Shown here: one piece after another, positions 42,101-52,943 of the stretch
Position numbering within the stretch: the stretch's first letter is position 1
How the letters are laid out: each line of letters begins with the position of its first letter
Notes under the pieces: generated by a model
What the model was told of the DNA's origin: nothing
The model's database searches: none
The model's input: only the letters and a program-made list of their open reading frames with translations
Made by a program: the position numbers and the translations under genes
DNA from: Diplonema papillatum
Lineage: Eukaryota > Euglenozoa > Diplonemea > Diplonemida > Diplonemidae
DNA length: 64,000 bases
Assembly (NCBI GenBank): GCA_030068145.1
Contig: JAPJBO010000008.1
Location: forward strand, 620,001-684,000
Reading direction: 5' to 3'

Positions 42101-42346
42101 CGCTAGGCTCTCGCGTTTGGTACTACAGGCTATTAGCTTCTGTTGCAGGGGGGCACCCGCAACTTCACCCTCTGTCCTTGTCAGTTAAGGAATTCTGATC
42201 ACCCAATAAGACACGCTGACTACGTCTTTTAGCCTGCACAATACACTGAAGGGCAACCCGCAAGACTGTTCGTACGAAAAAGAAATGCGTAGTTTTGTTT
42301 TATTCTTTTACTTGTTAGCCATTCAGATGTAAATCTAAAGGACAAT
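42101..42346. repeat. Dispersed repeat, 3' flank of the GT71-like gene
   Basis: 42185-42285 (AAGGAATTCTGATCACCCA, GCCTGCACAATACACTGAAG) also occurs at 55430-55470 and 56740-56840. It overlaps where the 3' untranslated region of the GT71-like gene should be. Confidence 0.5.
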
Positions 42347-42991
42347 CTAAACGAAACGCTCGCCCGTGCATACGTTAGCGCCGTCTGCGTGGAAAGCTTG
42401 GTCGTCGCTGGCGTACGACGACTGGTGCTTGAGGTGCAGGGCTTGCATTTGGCCGACCCAGCGGCCCTCCGCGAAGTCTCGCCACCACCACTTGTTCGAG
42501 TTGTGGTGGACAGCGAGCGCCGCGCCGTTCCGGCTCTTGTGCAGGAACGACGTGCCGCAGACCAACCCCCTCTTGGGCAGCATGTTGCCCGCCAGCCCGG
42601 ACGGCGGCATCATGTGGAAGCGCTCTCGCAGGGCGTACCAAGCCAGCTGGAACGTATCCTTGTCGCCGACCCCTGGCACGGTATGCCCGTGGTTGCACTT
42701 GTTCCCGCGGCACTGCCGCTCGGCGAAGTGGCCCTGGTAGATGGCGGGGTAGTACACGGTGTTGTGGTAGTTGAAGTAGAAGGCGACGGCCAGCGGCTTG
42801 TAGCCGCCGCACGTCTTGCAGACCACCATCAGCCCGCTGTCCTGCGACGGGGCTATCTTCGAAGGGAACGGCCAGTCGCCCAGCGCTTCCCAAATCGCGG
42901 CGTCGTGCAACAGCGTCCAGTAGTCAGGCCAGAACAGCCCGCTGATGTCCCCGCGTTGCTGGAACACTTCTAGTGGGTCCACGATGGGTAG
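42347..42991 (-). CDS. GT71-like alpha-mannosyltransferase gene, last exon
   Basis: Acceptor CACAG at 42992-42996, then LPIVDPLEVFQQRGDISG in phase 0. Signatures of the MNN1-type Mannosyl_trans3 (GT71) family follow: DPxxxF, GLFWPDYW (pattern [GA]-x-x-FWPD-[FY]-W), an SGLMVV block (pattern ESGQ-x-[VL]-[IV]), NYHNTVYYPAIYQGH, and GDKDTFQLAWYAL (GDKDTF is the family's hallmark), then the C-terminal Cys/His-rich end. The enzyme would transfer a sugar, in fungi mannose, to glycoproteins in the Golgi lumen. The [LF]-D-[AS]-D sugar-nucleotide/metal site expected just upstream is on an exon I could not find. Confidence 0.75.
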   Translation of the reverse strand, partial: LPIVDPLEVFQQRGDISGLFWPDYWTLLHDAAIWEALGDWPFPSKIAPSQDSGLMVVCKTCGGYKPLAVAFYFNYHNTVYYPAIYQGHFAERQCRGNKCNHGHTVPGVGDKDTFQLAWYALRERFHMMPPSGLAGNMLPKRGLVCGTSFLHKSRNGAALAVHHNSNKWWWRDFAEGRWVGQMQALHLKHQSSYASDDQAFHADGANVCTGERFV

Positions 42992-42996
42992 CTGTG

Positions 42997-43540
42997 GATG
43001 TGTGATGTTGTAGTGTTATATGTTGTGTGGAGTGTGTGTTGTTGTGTGCGTGTGTGTTGTGTGTTGTTGTAGGGGTGTTGTCGAAGGGGGAGTACAAAAA
43101 GGGGGCAAACGGTGGGGCCTGCGTTTGTCAGTTTTTTGCTTACCCCTCCAACCTCGCTTTTGGAGGAGTTCGCTCAGAAACGTAAGGATTCCAACTTGAC
43201 GCGCCGAAGGCGCTCAAGCAAGCTTAGGTGTGTTGTGTGTATTGTGTTGTGTGTCGTGCCGTGGGGCCGCCCGATGCTCATTCGACGACGCCACCTGAGG
43301 CTCTGGGCTTGGTTCTATTAGGGCTGGAGCTGACACCGGGGCTGGCTCCTTTTTGAGACGCCACTGGAGGCGGCACGGGCCTTGCAGACAATTCCACAAT
43401 TTTTCGACTGGAGGTCCTATGAACATGCAATGTGAATAGCCTCTATTCGAGCCAACCCCACTTTTCTCTACACTCAAAAGTGTATTGTTTTTTTGGAGCT
43501 GGGGGATGTGCAACGCTAGCTTTTTTTCCCCCTGCCAAAA
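42997..43540. other. GT-rich tract and 65-bp repeat
   Basis: 43000-43080 is a TGTGTTGT-rich tract beside the last-exon acceptor (pyrimidine/AC-rich on the transcribed strand). 43400-43465 is the repeat CTATGAACATGCAATGTGAA shared with 11195, 27195 and 44545. Confidence 0.5.
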
Positions 43541-43544
43541 TGCA

Positions 43545-44225
43545 AACGGGGTGGCAGAGTGAGCGGGCGTCGGCGGTAGGCCCGGGTTCGAATCCCGCCC
43601 TTGACATTTTTCCGGTCGAAGATTGTTTTCGAGGTTTGTTGCGTTTCGGGGTCAAATGTGCCCGAAATTTGCGTTTTTGGCGGAGTTTCTCAGTATCTCG
43701 CGGTATTTGGGTCACCCCGGGAAACGGAGTCGGGCGGCCGAGCTTGCCATCACAGGCCAAACTTGCTACGAGAACCGAACTTTGCTTCACCAGAACTCAG
43801 GTTCGCGCGAACTTTGCTTGTCCGAACTCAGCTGCGCCCGAACTTTGCTTCACCAGAACTTAGCTCCGCCCGAACTTAGCATCACTCGAGCTTCACCAGA
43901 ACTTAGCTGCGCCCGAACTTTGCTTCGCCGGGGGGCGGCGGGGGGGGCGCCCACCCGGGTACCAGCGCCAAACTTTTCCAGCACTCGGTGGGTCGGGGGG
44001 GGTCCGGGGGGGGTTGTCCCCCCCAGGGCACGAGACCGACCTTGGCTTCACCCGGCCTTTACCACCGTGGCCGAACTTCGCTTCGTGCCCGAACTTTTTT
44101 TTAGTACCAGCGCAGCCTGAGCGCTTAGCAACGCCCGAACTTAGCACTCGAACTTAGCTTCACCAGTATTGCCCGAACTTAGCTTCGCCCGAACTTTACT
44201 GTTCCCCGAACTTTAACTGCTGCCT
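43545..44225. repeat. Composite repeat with tRNA-like head (SINE-like), second copy
   Basis: A-box-like TGGCAGAGTGAG at 43552-43563 and B box GGGTTCGAATCCC at 43584-43596, i.e. a pol III promoter, followed after ~150 bp by CGAACTT tandem units and the tail CCCGAACTTTAACTGCTGCC. Box spacing is shorter than in a real tRNA and no acceptor stem closes, so it is not a tRNA gene. Confidence 0.65.
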
Positions 44226-44267
44226 CCAGTCTCGCCACGCCGGCCTTAGCCGAGCGCACGTACTTCG

Positions 44268-44600
44268 TTTGAAGTTCGCTTGAAATTCCGGGGGTTTAGG
44301 GTCTCCGTGTGACCGTTCATGAATGGGTTCTCTTAGAGCAAGAAAGGGCTATGGTTACGGGTTGAAGTGGGAAAATAAGGGCACAATTTGTTTTGAGTGG
44401 GATAAGGGCATTCCCACCTATAATAATAACCGCGTGCAACTCAGTTCTTATCATAGTATTATTGTTTGTGCTCACTAGCGGAGCTCACCTGCTTTTGTAA
44501 GTTTCATGTAGTTCGCTGTCAACTACTTATCTTTCGAGACTGGAGGTCCTATGAACGTCCAATGTGAATAGCCTCTATTCGACTTTTGTCTACACATAAA
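44268..44600. repeat. Dispersed repeats
   Basis: 44268-44360 is the GTTCGCTTGAAATTCCGGGG repeat; 44530-44600 is the 65-bp CTGGAGGTCCTATGAACGTC repeat. Confidence 0.6.
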
Positions 44601-45634
44601 AAGTGTATTGTTGTTTTTTGGAGCTGGGGATTGTGCGAAGCTAGCTTTTTTTCCCCCGCCACAAGGGGGGCTCCTAGAACGTCGACTATTATCCCATTCA
44701 ACCGCGGTTCCTCCTATACTAGTTTTTCAGGTGTTCAGGGTTTGGCTCCTGAATGTAACTCCTACAGGGGGGGCTATATACAATTGTGCACAATTGTATT
44801 CCAAAGCACGCACGCCAATCCCTGCCCTGGCAGAACTTGACAGTTGTGAAATAGAATTGTCTTGGAATACAATTGTTTCTACAGAAGTCGCCTTGTCACG
44901 CGGCCAAGACGGAGACAGTCCGGCCAAGCTGCACGAGCCGATTCGTCCAAGGGCGCCCACCAAAGCGCCACCTACAAACGCTCCGCCGACGAATGCGTCA
45001 CCTTCCAAAATCACTCTACTTCTCCACTGATTTTGCGTAATCTTCTACGGCCGGCAGGCCGCAGCAGTAGATCTCGAGATAGTCGGCGACGCCACAGCAC
45101 GCGTCGCCCTTCGCCACCGCCGATCACTTACGACAAACCACGTCCCTGCCGGGTCATCACGCTACTTAGTGCGCTTGCGCAGTGACTCGTAATAGCCTAC
45201 AAAGATTTCACAACAGTCACTGACAACTTGAAAAACGTGACCACCGGTCTCCAGTCTACCGCAGTCCAGACCTGTTGTGGAGGGTCCACGATTAGATTGT
45301 AGCCCAGTCTCTGCAGAAAACGGCTGCACAGGTTGACCGTGTGGGTGCCAAAGTGGCCCGAAGACGATCGAGGGAGAGGCGGCTACCATAGAAAATGGGG
45401 TCGTTTACTCAAAAAGCGGCAGACTGCCGCTCCCAAGGCGCAGGCTAGCGGCATTTTCAAGGGCTCCCTCATTCGCGCAATTCGTCAAACGAATCACTGG
45501 CAAGACCGCGTCGAGATACAGCGGAGCGTCTATACGATGCTCGAACGAGGGCATTACCCAAGAGTGCTCTACCCTCCATGGCATGCATGGCTAACCGAAG
45601 AGTTCCAACGGCTACAACCAACTTAAACCTTTAG
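44601..45634. other. Unassigned stretch upstream of the LINE remnant
   Basis: Several open frames on both strands, none with a reverse transcriptase motif. It may be heavily decayed LINE sequence. Confidence 0.25.
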
Positions 45635-47930
45635 CACAGCTCGTTTCAAAAGCGGCAAACCACGAATCAGCGAGCCAGAAAAAAGATAAGAGTAGCCAAT
45701 CGCGCTGGTGAACGACACCGAGTACCCTGTCCAGCAAGGCAAGAAGCCGAAACGGCTCTGGAAAGGATCCTGTCGGGCGACAACGCGCCGGCGGGATCCC
45801 TCCACGAAAGATTACTGAGGGGGACAAATACCCTCCATGGCGACCAGCTGTCACGAGCGCCGACACCCCCCCCTGCCCGCAGGATCCCGCGGCAGGCCCA
45901 CCTGGCCCCACCAACGACGCGAATCTTGTCGCGTCGCGAGTGCAGCCTATCTTCGTTTATGCCGAGTCTTCGACTTGCAACTCTGTGCGAGAAGCTGGCG
46001 ACCTACCCGCAGTGGCGAGACTCCCTGATCCCCATGAACAAACACGACACGATCGTCGTTGACTACGGACTCCTCAAGAGGCGCGCGCGGACGGAAGGCG
46101 TCGACAGGCAGACCCGCTGGACCGACGGCTCTGTTGTTGAAGAAACCACAATGGAACCGGCGCTAACCGTCCTCAACGGCACAACGGAACCGACACTCAC
46201 GGAGACGAAATGGGGAGGAGCCGGGTTTGCCATCGAATCCGGAGAGAATAGGTCGAGACGGAGAAGCGCACGAGACGGTCTACCCTGGTGGGCGACAAGC
46301 TACCGGGCGGAACAGGTGGCGACGCAGAGGGCCCTGCGCGTCCTCGTGGGCAGTCTAAGCAAGGCGAGGAACGACGTACACCTGTGGATACTGACTGACT
46401 CGAGCTCGCTCCTCCAGGACCTCGACATCGCCAAGTCGAAGGAAAACCTCCGAGTGGCTCAGAGAAGTGCGCTACGCGCAGTGAGCAGCCTATCCAGCGC
46501 GACAAAGAACCAGTCACTCCACTACGAGACGAACTACGAGACGAACTGCGTCAGCCTGGACGAACTGCTAGAGAGCAGGCTAGCTGAACTGCTAGCTGAA
46601 CTGCTAGAGAGGCACAGAAGACTCCCAGAAATGGACCCGAGACGAGGAGAAGCGAACAAGCCGCCGCGGAGCAGCCGACCCAGGCCGCCAGAAACCAGCC
46701 TACCACACCACCCCCAAAGCGAGGGGGATGCAAACCCTCGCCCCCATAGAGGATCGCAGTGGCAGAGACGATGGCACGACTGCGGAAGCCGGAGGCACAC
46801 CCGACACACACACACAGGGACACCACGCTAGACCTCGTCCATTTCACAGAGGAGGTCCTGGAAATCGGAGGATCACACCCAGGGAAAACCTTAGTCCGCG
46901 AGATGGTGAACCGACTAGACGAGGCAACCCGAAGAGCCTACCAGGAGGTCGCCCGAACGCCGGGGGAGACGGAAGAAAGGGTCTGGGCGAAGCTACTCCG
47001 GCTTGCCGACAAGGATGTCAGAGTACACCTCCAGTTCGTGTACTCCCAAGTGGGGGTCCCGGAGAACGAACGAGCCGATAAGGAAGCCGACACTTCGAGA
47101 GACGCAACCACCACAGACACAACACCAATCTGGCTACTGGACGTCACGAACAAGGTGAGAGCCAGCATGCGAGCAAAGCGGAAAAGCGGGGAAACGAAGG
47201 AGAGCCACAGGGAAAGCCTGGTAGGCCTCACGAGCACCAAGCACGAAAGGTGCGCACCGCGCAACGACGGAAAGAGCAGCGAGAGCGAGAATTGGAGAGA
47301 CGCTTGACTTCGGGCCCCTACGGAGACGGATGGGCCTGGACAGGACAATGGCCTGCAGGTGGTGCCGACGAGACGAGCACGCCAGGACCGAAGCACAAGG
47401 GGGAGACAGCCCCCCGAGGTTCAGGCCAAAGAAGAGCGTCGTGTTCACGCAACCACAGAAGTGCGGCGAATGCCAGCAAACGCTGGCAAACGTCAAGAGC
47501 CTAGACGTCCCACTTCCAGAAGCGTACCGTTCGATCCGGCAAGCGAAGCCCGCGACGAAGACGGCACGCAAACCACCAAAAAGAGCGCCCGCGCAAGGCA
47601 AGCCGGCGAGAAAACCCCCAGGCAAGCCGGCGGCAAAGCCCCCAGCAAAACCGGCGACGAAGCCCCCAGGAAAGCCGGCGCAGAAACCAGCGCCGAAGGG
47701 AGCGAAACAACCCCCACCCGCCCTCGCCCCCCATGCGCAGGCAGAGACCCTCAGTCACCTGCTCAACGAATGCAGAGTGACGAGAAACCTGCGGCCGGAA
47801 GGTGTGTCCAACACACAACTTCTGAAGCGGGACGAGGAACTAGTGAAGTTCCTAGAGAGATGCCTGGAAAGGCTGCCGAAGGTCGGCGAAGGAGTGGGCC
47901 GGGGAGGTTGACCCCGTGGAATAAAAAAAA
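45635..47930 (+). pseudogene. LINE 3' remnant: RNase H and zinc-knuckle tail
   Basis: Frame 45635-46831 holds an RNase H start: TRWTDGSVV (Asp), KWGGAGFAIES, SYRAEQVATQRALRVL (Glu) and LWILTDSSSLL (Asp). The fold continues in another frame (46759-47307) with LQFVYSQVGVPENERADKEA, which has the final Asp but Tyr-Ser in place of the usual His. A third frame (47330-47911) gives the C-terminal CRWC...H...C..C and ETLSHLLNEC knuckle. Such RNase H plus knuckle tails are typical of I-clade-like non-LTR elements. Reading frames shift at least twice and 46510-46760 and 47560-47730 are low-complexity (PAKP) expansions. It ends near an A-run at 47923. Dead copy, unlike the LINE at 1-2657, whose window portion has no RNase H. 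Confidence 0.7.
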
Positions 47931-48059
47931 AAACCAAATGGCGAACGAGAGTTGAAAGCGAGAGAACATGAATCATATTTCCGCAACCATCATTATCATC
48001 GCAAACCCAACCGAGGTCCGATGCTCACCCGAGAAGGTACGGCTCGGAGGAAACAGCAT

Positions 48060-48780
48060 TGAAACATGAAAGCTGCACGCCGAAGAGGAAGGAATAGGAT
48101 GAGAAGGCAGGACAGACTGCGAGTCACGGTTTGACAGGTAGTGACAGGATCAGCTGCGGTAAGGAGAGCAGGAAATGTTCTACCAGAGGCCCCGCGCCGG
48201 CCGGGTTTCGAAGCGATCGCGGGAGCGCAGACCTTCGCGGCGGTCGGAGGAGAGAGGTGGTTCCGGGCGCTGCAGTATTGGCTGGATGGGATGTGCTGAG
48301 TGGTGGGTGACGTCTCGATGGCAGAGCTCGCCGTCGTCTTTGAAGTGTGCACCAAACTAGATCTTCCGGGCAGTGTCGTAGCGACGATGGACGGGACACC
48401 GTTGAGCATGCGTGCGAGGGTACGCATACCGCAAAACCTTTAAAACCCGTCGGGGATGCGCTGGAGCGAAACGGCGACGGACCGCTTCTGCCAGACAGAA
48501 AACTGGAGAAGATAGGGTCGCTGAGAACGGTGGGAGCCGTGCCTCACGGGGTACGAGATGAGGCCGATCTTCCGTGGTGGTACGGGGACGATGGAAGTGC
48601 TCGAGACACAGCTGACGACGGCACGAGTTCAGCGACGAGGCGTGGGGGATGGATCTTTTCCCTACGTTTGGAGGTGGAAGGGCAGAGCGTGCGGCGGTGT
48701 TCAACGCTCCGGAACACGAAAAGTGGAGTGAGCGGGTGTGCCACGAGCACCAGAAAGTGATGTGCGGCGTGTGAAAGCGC
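48060..48780 (+). pseudogene. Copy A of a Cys/His-motif gene
   Basis: Downstream frame reads HEFSDEAWGMDLFPTFGG and WSERVCHEHQKVMCGV then TGA at about 48773. It parallels copy B (DEVWGMDVFSTYG; ERVCTRHHKAKCEEC). The preceding DNA (48100-48180) is alike in both copies as well (TGACAGGATC, GAGAGCAGGAA, CCAGAGG). In copy A the second Cys pair is cut by TGA, one base from TGC. Probably inactive. Confidence 0.5.
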
Positions 48781-48808
48781 CCGGTGCGTGGCGTTTGAAA
48801 AAGTCCAC

Positions 48809-49032
48809 TACCTACCCCCCCCCGTGTTAGTGTCGCCTCCGTTTAGCCCTTGTCAGTGTCGCCTTTTCGCCTAAAAACGCGAGGCGACACTAACACGGGA
48901 CGAGTTCTCAATAGGGTTCCCTGTATTTGCATGAAGAATGTCTCATCCTCACCAACGGCTTCCCGTGTTAGTGTCGCCTTTTAGGAAAAGGTGCCTTTAG
49001 GTAGGCGACACTAACACGGGGGGAGGTAGGTA
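48809..49032. mobile_element. MITE, 224 bp, with fold-back ends
   Basis: Ends TACCTACCCCCCCCCGTGTT then AGTGTCGCC, and their inverse at 49003-49032. Two more inverted GTGTTAGTGTCGCC units sit inside (about 48880-48900 and 48963-48980), so four copies of one 14-bp word alternate in orientation. Lies between copies A and B of the duplicated gene. Confidence 0.75.
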
Positions 49033-49121
49033 CAAAAAAAAAGACACCCCAAGGTCAGTTCCCCGTAGTTCCCCCGTAGTTCCCCCTGGCTATACCGACC
49101 ACACCAATAGGCGTGTGTTTG

Positions 49122-49162
49122 TTTGTACGGGGGAGGAATAGCCTGCTAGTGGATAGTGAAGT
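49122..49162. repeat. Truncated YR retroelement terminal repeat (family 1)
   Basis: TTTGTTTGTACGGGGGAGGA and AATAGCCTGCTAGTG match 57685-57715. Confidence 0.5.
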
Positions 49163-49199
49163 TGCTCCGAGTTAAAGTTACTCCACCTGGTCCAGACGA

Positions 49200-49396
49200 A
49201 AATATCGGGGAGTATCGGGGAGTTTCGGGGAGTTTCGGGGAGTTTCGGGGAATTTCGGGGAATTTCGGGGAGTTTCGGGGAGTTTCGGGGAGTTTCGGGG
49301 AGTTTCGGGGAATTTCGGGGAGTTTCGGGGAATTTCGGGGAGTTTCGGGGAGTTTCGGGGAGTTTCGGGGAAATTCGGGGAGTTTCGGGGTATTTC
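49200..49396. repeat. 10-bp minisatellite (TTTCGGGGAG)n
   Basis: About 19 units, some with AATTTCGGGG variants. A shorter array of the same unit is at 51496-51560. Confidence 0.95.
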
Positions 49397-49639
49397 CTTT
49401 GTGGCGACCACTTTCCCTGCAGCCGGCCTTGGCGAAGGCGGGGAGGGGGCTACGCTATTATGGCCCTACCTTGCGCAGAGCGGTCCCGTGTTTGGCATGC
49501 CCCGGACAGATAGAGGCTGAGAAGGAAGGACAGACTGGGAGGTACAGGTTGGCACGGTTTGACACAGGTAGCGACAGGATCCGCTGCGGCAAGGAGAGCA
49601 GGAACTGTTCCACCAGAGGTCGTGCGGGTACAGAGACAA

Positions 49640-50351
49640 TGCTCGTGCTCGAGTCGCAGCTGGGGACGAACAGGCACGCCTTCAATGATGAGGTCTGGGG
49701 GATGGACGTATTTTCCACGTATGGGCGGACGTGCTGGTGGGACGCCTTCGAAGACGGCACCTCCGGCAAGAAGGGGCAGAAGAGGGTAAATTTAGTGGGC
49801 GGCGGAGACCCAGTGCATGGAGGTAGGCGTGCCCAGGCCACCACCAAGGACGAGAGAGTGTGTACGAGACATCACAAAGCGAAATGCGAAGAGTGCAAGC
49901 ATCGGCAAGCGTCGGTAGCGCGCTGCTGCCGAGGCACACCACGCGACAGGGGACGGCCTCGCCGTGAAGTATTGCGAGAAGCACAGGATGACGCAGTGCG
50001 GGACGTGCAAGACGATCGCGGAATGCTGCAGGAACTCACACCGCGGATGCCTGCCTGCAGCACGATATGCCGATGTGCGGAGTCGGCGGCAAAGAGACGG
50101 AAGCGCGGGCCTTCGCCCCTGGGGACGCCCGAAGCGACACCGAAGTCGAGACGCAGGCTGCGACCATCGGCCCAAAGCGCCACAAGGGAAGCGGCGGATG
50201 CCGGCGCCAACACCGCCATCGAGAACGCCGAAGACAAGGCGACGACACTAGGACGGCCGCTGCAACGAAGCGGCGGCGTAAGGACTCGCCATCATCGAAG
50301 ACAGAGACGTGCACTCCGCGGCGGGCAGAGGTCAAGATAAGGTACCAGTGA
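49640..50351 (+). CDS. Copy B of the Cys/His-motif gene, frame-disrupted
   Basis: Candidate ATG at 49640 (MLVLESQLGTNRHAFNDEVW), since the open frame upstream is only minisatellite. ERVCTRHHKAKCEECKHRQ near 49855-49915 is a CxxHxxxxCxxC motif; a second one, YCEKHRMTQCGTCKTIAECC, follows at 49965-50030 in the next frame; the basic tail (CRRQHRHRERRRQ; TKRRRKDSPSSK) is in the third. Either short introns or two frameshifts separate them. Tandem CxxHxxxxCxxC units suggest paired zinc ribbons, and the tail a nuclear signal. No family name known to me. Sits with copy A around a MITE, as a local duplication. Confidence 0.45.
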
Positions 50352-51340
50352 CGAAGAGAGGTAGCACGAAGAGGTAGTCACGAAAGAGAGCAGATGCAGA
50401 TTATCGCCACAGGCTCTTTGCATGCTAACCCTAACCACCAGGACCAGGGGCAGCTACGGTCGAAGACGGCAATTCGAGCGAGGAGTAAGGTTGATAACCA
50501 AAATGAGAGGCACGATGGCCATCCGAAAGCAGGGTTGCAGGATGATGCTTGGCCAAGGATACGGTTGCTATGGCGACTGGGACAGAGAGATAACGCAAGA
50601 TAGAGAGTCCTCCTTGTGGGGTGGTCACACCTTACCCACCTACATACGGTCGTCGACTGACAATTCCCGATACGAGTTGGAATGCGGGTACCATCTTTCC
50701 GGAGATTTCCGGTTCCTCCCGTACTCTACAACTCCCCACATAAGTGAACGTGGACTCCGAAGTGGACACTCCTTTCAACCGGGTGCACGAATTCAGAATT
50801 CCGGGATGGGTTGACCCACTGTTTCCGATGCGGCTTCCAATCATCGAAGGCTAAACTCGGGTGCAGGAGCGGTGCTCGTCGTTCGGGACCAGATGGGGGA
50901 CGACTGGGTCGTGGTCAGAAGTGGGAAGGTCATCAGGAGATGGCGGGCGCGAATACTTTTTGTCCAAACCAAAACCCAAGAGGGGATTGGAGAGTTTGAC
51001 ATAAGAATGGCAAACTCGTGGTACCGAAGGTTGCAACCGCAAACAGAAGAGTCAGATGATGGTTGAACCTGCGCACATGCACACGACGCGTCCTGTTCAG
51101 ACTCCTCCCTGTGTCCAAGGACTCAAAGGCAGGTCCTGCAGGTTTTCCAGCAACTGCTGGTTCGCCTTGAGGCCCTCCGAATCCGCAGGCTGAAGGGTGT
51201 GCCTCAACAACTGCCCAGGAGTCCAAGCTACAGTTGGTAGATGCATCCGGTTAGTAGAGGAAGAGGATCGGAGGAGGAGGAACACGGACGGCTCAAGAGA
51301 GCCGCGTCCGAAGCACACTAGCACACCTACCTGCACACCT
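50352..51340. other. No gene seen
   Basis: Plus-strand frames at 50422-50814 and around 50870-51066 (LVVRDQMGDDWVVVRSGKVI) look partly coding but end quickly. No motif. Confidence 0.25.
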
Positions 51341-51495
51341 CACCCACTTGCCCGCACCCGTCTACCCAACTACCCACCTGTTCACCCATCCACCGACCTG
51401 CCCACCACCATCCACCCATCTGTCCACTCAACTACCAACCTGTACACCTGCCCACCCACCGGCAGCCCCACTTTTTCCCACAAAAATCGGGCTGA

Positions 51496-51560
51496 GTATC
51501 GGGGAGTTTCGGGGAGTTGCGGGGAGTTTCGGGGAAGTGTCGGGGAGTTTCGGGGAACTT
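51496..51560. repeat. (TTTCGGGGAG)n minisatellite, short
   Basis: Same unit as 49200-49396, six copies; preceded by a CACC-rich stretch (51320-51470). Confidence 0.9.
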
Positions 51561-51609
51561 ACCAGGAGCCCGGACCAGGTGGCTACTACAAAAAAAAAGC
51601 CAAAAAGTG

Positions 51610-51983
51610 AAACAGCGGTTAGGAATATGCCTGAGGGCAACACTCATGTTGATGCGCACAAGCGGTGTCACTGTCACAAGCAAAGTATCCCAGAGCGAAG
51701 ACGCAGCATCGTGGACCTGCTCCTTCTGCTGAAGGAACTTCTGCCAGAGAATTTCACGCTGATGTCTGATCGGGACAAGGGGCTCATCGACGCAGTTAGA
51801 GCCGTGCTATCCAAAGTTGCCCTGCACCTCATATGCGTCAACCACGTTGCACAATGTGAGCAAGAGTTTCGGAAAAGGAAGCCGGCACCATGCTATATAC
51901 GACTAGCTCCGGATGAGCGAAGGGTTCAAGAACGCGAAACTCGCAAGAAGCGCCCGATACTGTCGAACCCTTTCGAAAGGTGA
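51610..51983 (+). pseudogene. MULE transposase fragment
   Basis: LLLLLKELLPENFTLMSDRD then KGLIDAVRAVL then LHLICVNHVAQCEQEF is the second-Asp block of Mutator-like transposases (pattern SDRDKGL-x-x-A-[IV] ... H-x-x-C-x-x-H). The first Asp and the Glu regions are missing. The frame runs into the GA-repeat at 51979. Fragment only; its terminal repeats were not found. Confidence 0.7.
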
Positions 51984-52110
51984 GAGAGAGAGAGAGAGAC
52001 GAGTTAGAGTGCAGGACCATCTCTCCGAGGAGTATCGCCAGACCCCCGCGCCGCCTTCTACACAACACGGCTACAACACGAGGATGCAGCCCTGCTTCGG
52101 TGTGCACTCA
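51979..52110. repeat. GAGAGA-CGAGTTAGAGT repeat
   Basis: A short GA run, then GACGAGTTAGAGTGCAGGAC and CATCTCTCCGAGGAGTATCG. Copies at 58203-58340 and 63748-63870 extend further (GGCGGGCGTAAGTCG, GGTGCGAGCTGCGGC). Confidence 0.7.
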
Positions 52111-52394
52111 GCCATTACAGAGCACCAGAGCTCGTCACTTTTGACCTGCCACAGCTGCCACCGTGGCTGCCGCAGCGGCAAGCTTCGCAATGGAGGCGCG
52201 CGCAGCAGAGTGTACGCAGGAAATTCCGTACAACGGCCGCACCCGACGCATTGATCCGAGAGCTCGCTAGGGGAGCTGCTCACCTGTCAGCCACACGACT
52301 GCTGCTTTCATACAACAATTGAGGGGTGGCTAATTACGATATTTTCGGGATAGCGACTGGGGTTAAGCTTGTACAAGTGGTAGACCGGGTGGAC

Positions 52395-52612
52395 AAGATA
52401 AATACTCGAGGGACTGCCTTGTGCTCATTTCGGAGGAGGCTAGAGGGGGAGAAACAATACAACTACAAAGCGGGTCTTTTTTGTTGAACGCTTACGCCCG
52501 CCACTAAACCCAGCTTTTACCTGTGTTTCGTGTGGGCTACAACACATTTCCCTCCTTTGATCTATCGCAACTGGTAGTCTCCTCAAGCATTTCCTACAAA
52601 GCAGGTGCTCAC
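52395..52612. repeat. 210-bp dispersed repeat, one copy
   Basis: See 16610-17125. It is the target into which the pogo-like element inserted; 55275-55375 on its far side is another copy. Confidence 0.75.
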
Positions 52613-52943
52613 CGTGTTCGGAAAAATATTGGACCGGAAAAATGTTTGGACCGGAAAACTTTTGGACTTTTCGGAGGTTCTGAAAAATTTGAACTTTTTC
52701 CGCTCAGACCAAGTTTTGGGGGTTCGCTTTTTTTTTTTTTTTTTTTGGTGGTAATTTGAAGTCTGACCCAGGCAACCTTTGCCACTCGTTTCTTCGTCAA
52801 GATGCACCAGTCTTCCTCGAATTTGATGATACAAGTATTGCGGCCGCACTTCGGAACATACACCGACTCTTGAACGAGGGCACCCGTACTGTCTGTTGTA
52901 ACATGTAGTTTCCGGGGGGAAAACGACTTTGACGACACATGTT

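Noticed and set aside
43150-43225. Possible small exon with a GTAAGC donor just upstream of the last GT71-like exon
   Set aside because: Its best frame (SAFGASSWNPYVSE) does not give the expected LDADN-type end and its acceptor is weak.
43545-43605. tRNA gene
   Set aside because: A and B boxes are present, but spacing is too short, no anticodon arm or closed acceptor stem forms, and the same head recurs on repeats; it is SINE-like.
46510-46620. Short CTAGCTGAACTG direct repeats as a regulatory array
   Set aside because: They lie within the decayed LINE frame and number only three; local slippage is enough.
49156-49639. Long N-terminal extension of copy B
   Set aside because: It consists of the translated TTTCGGGGAG minisatellite and flanking non-coding sequence; the ATG at 49640 is preferred.
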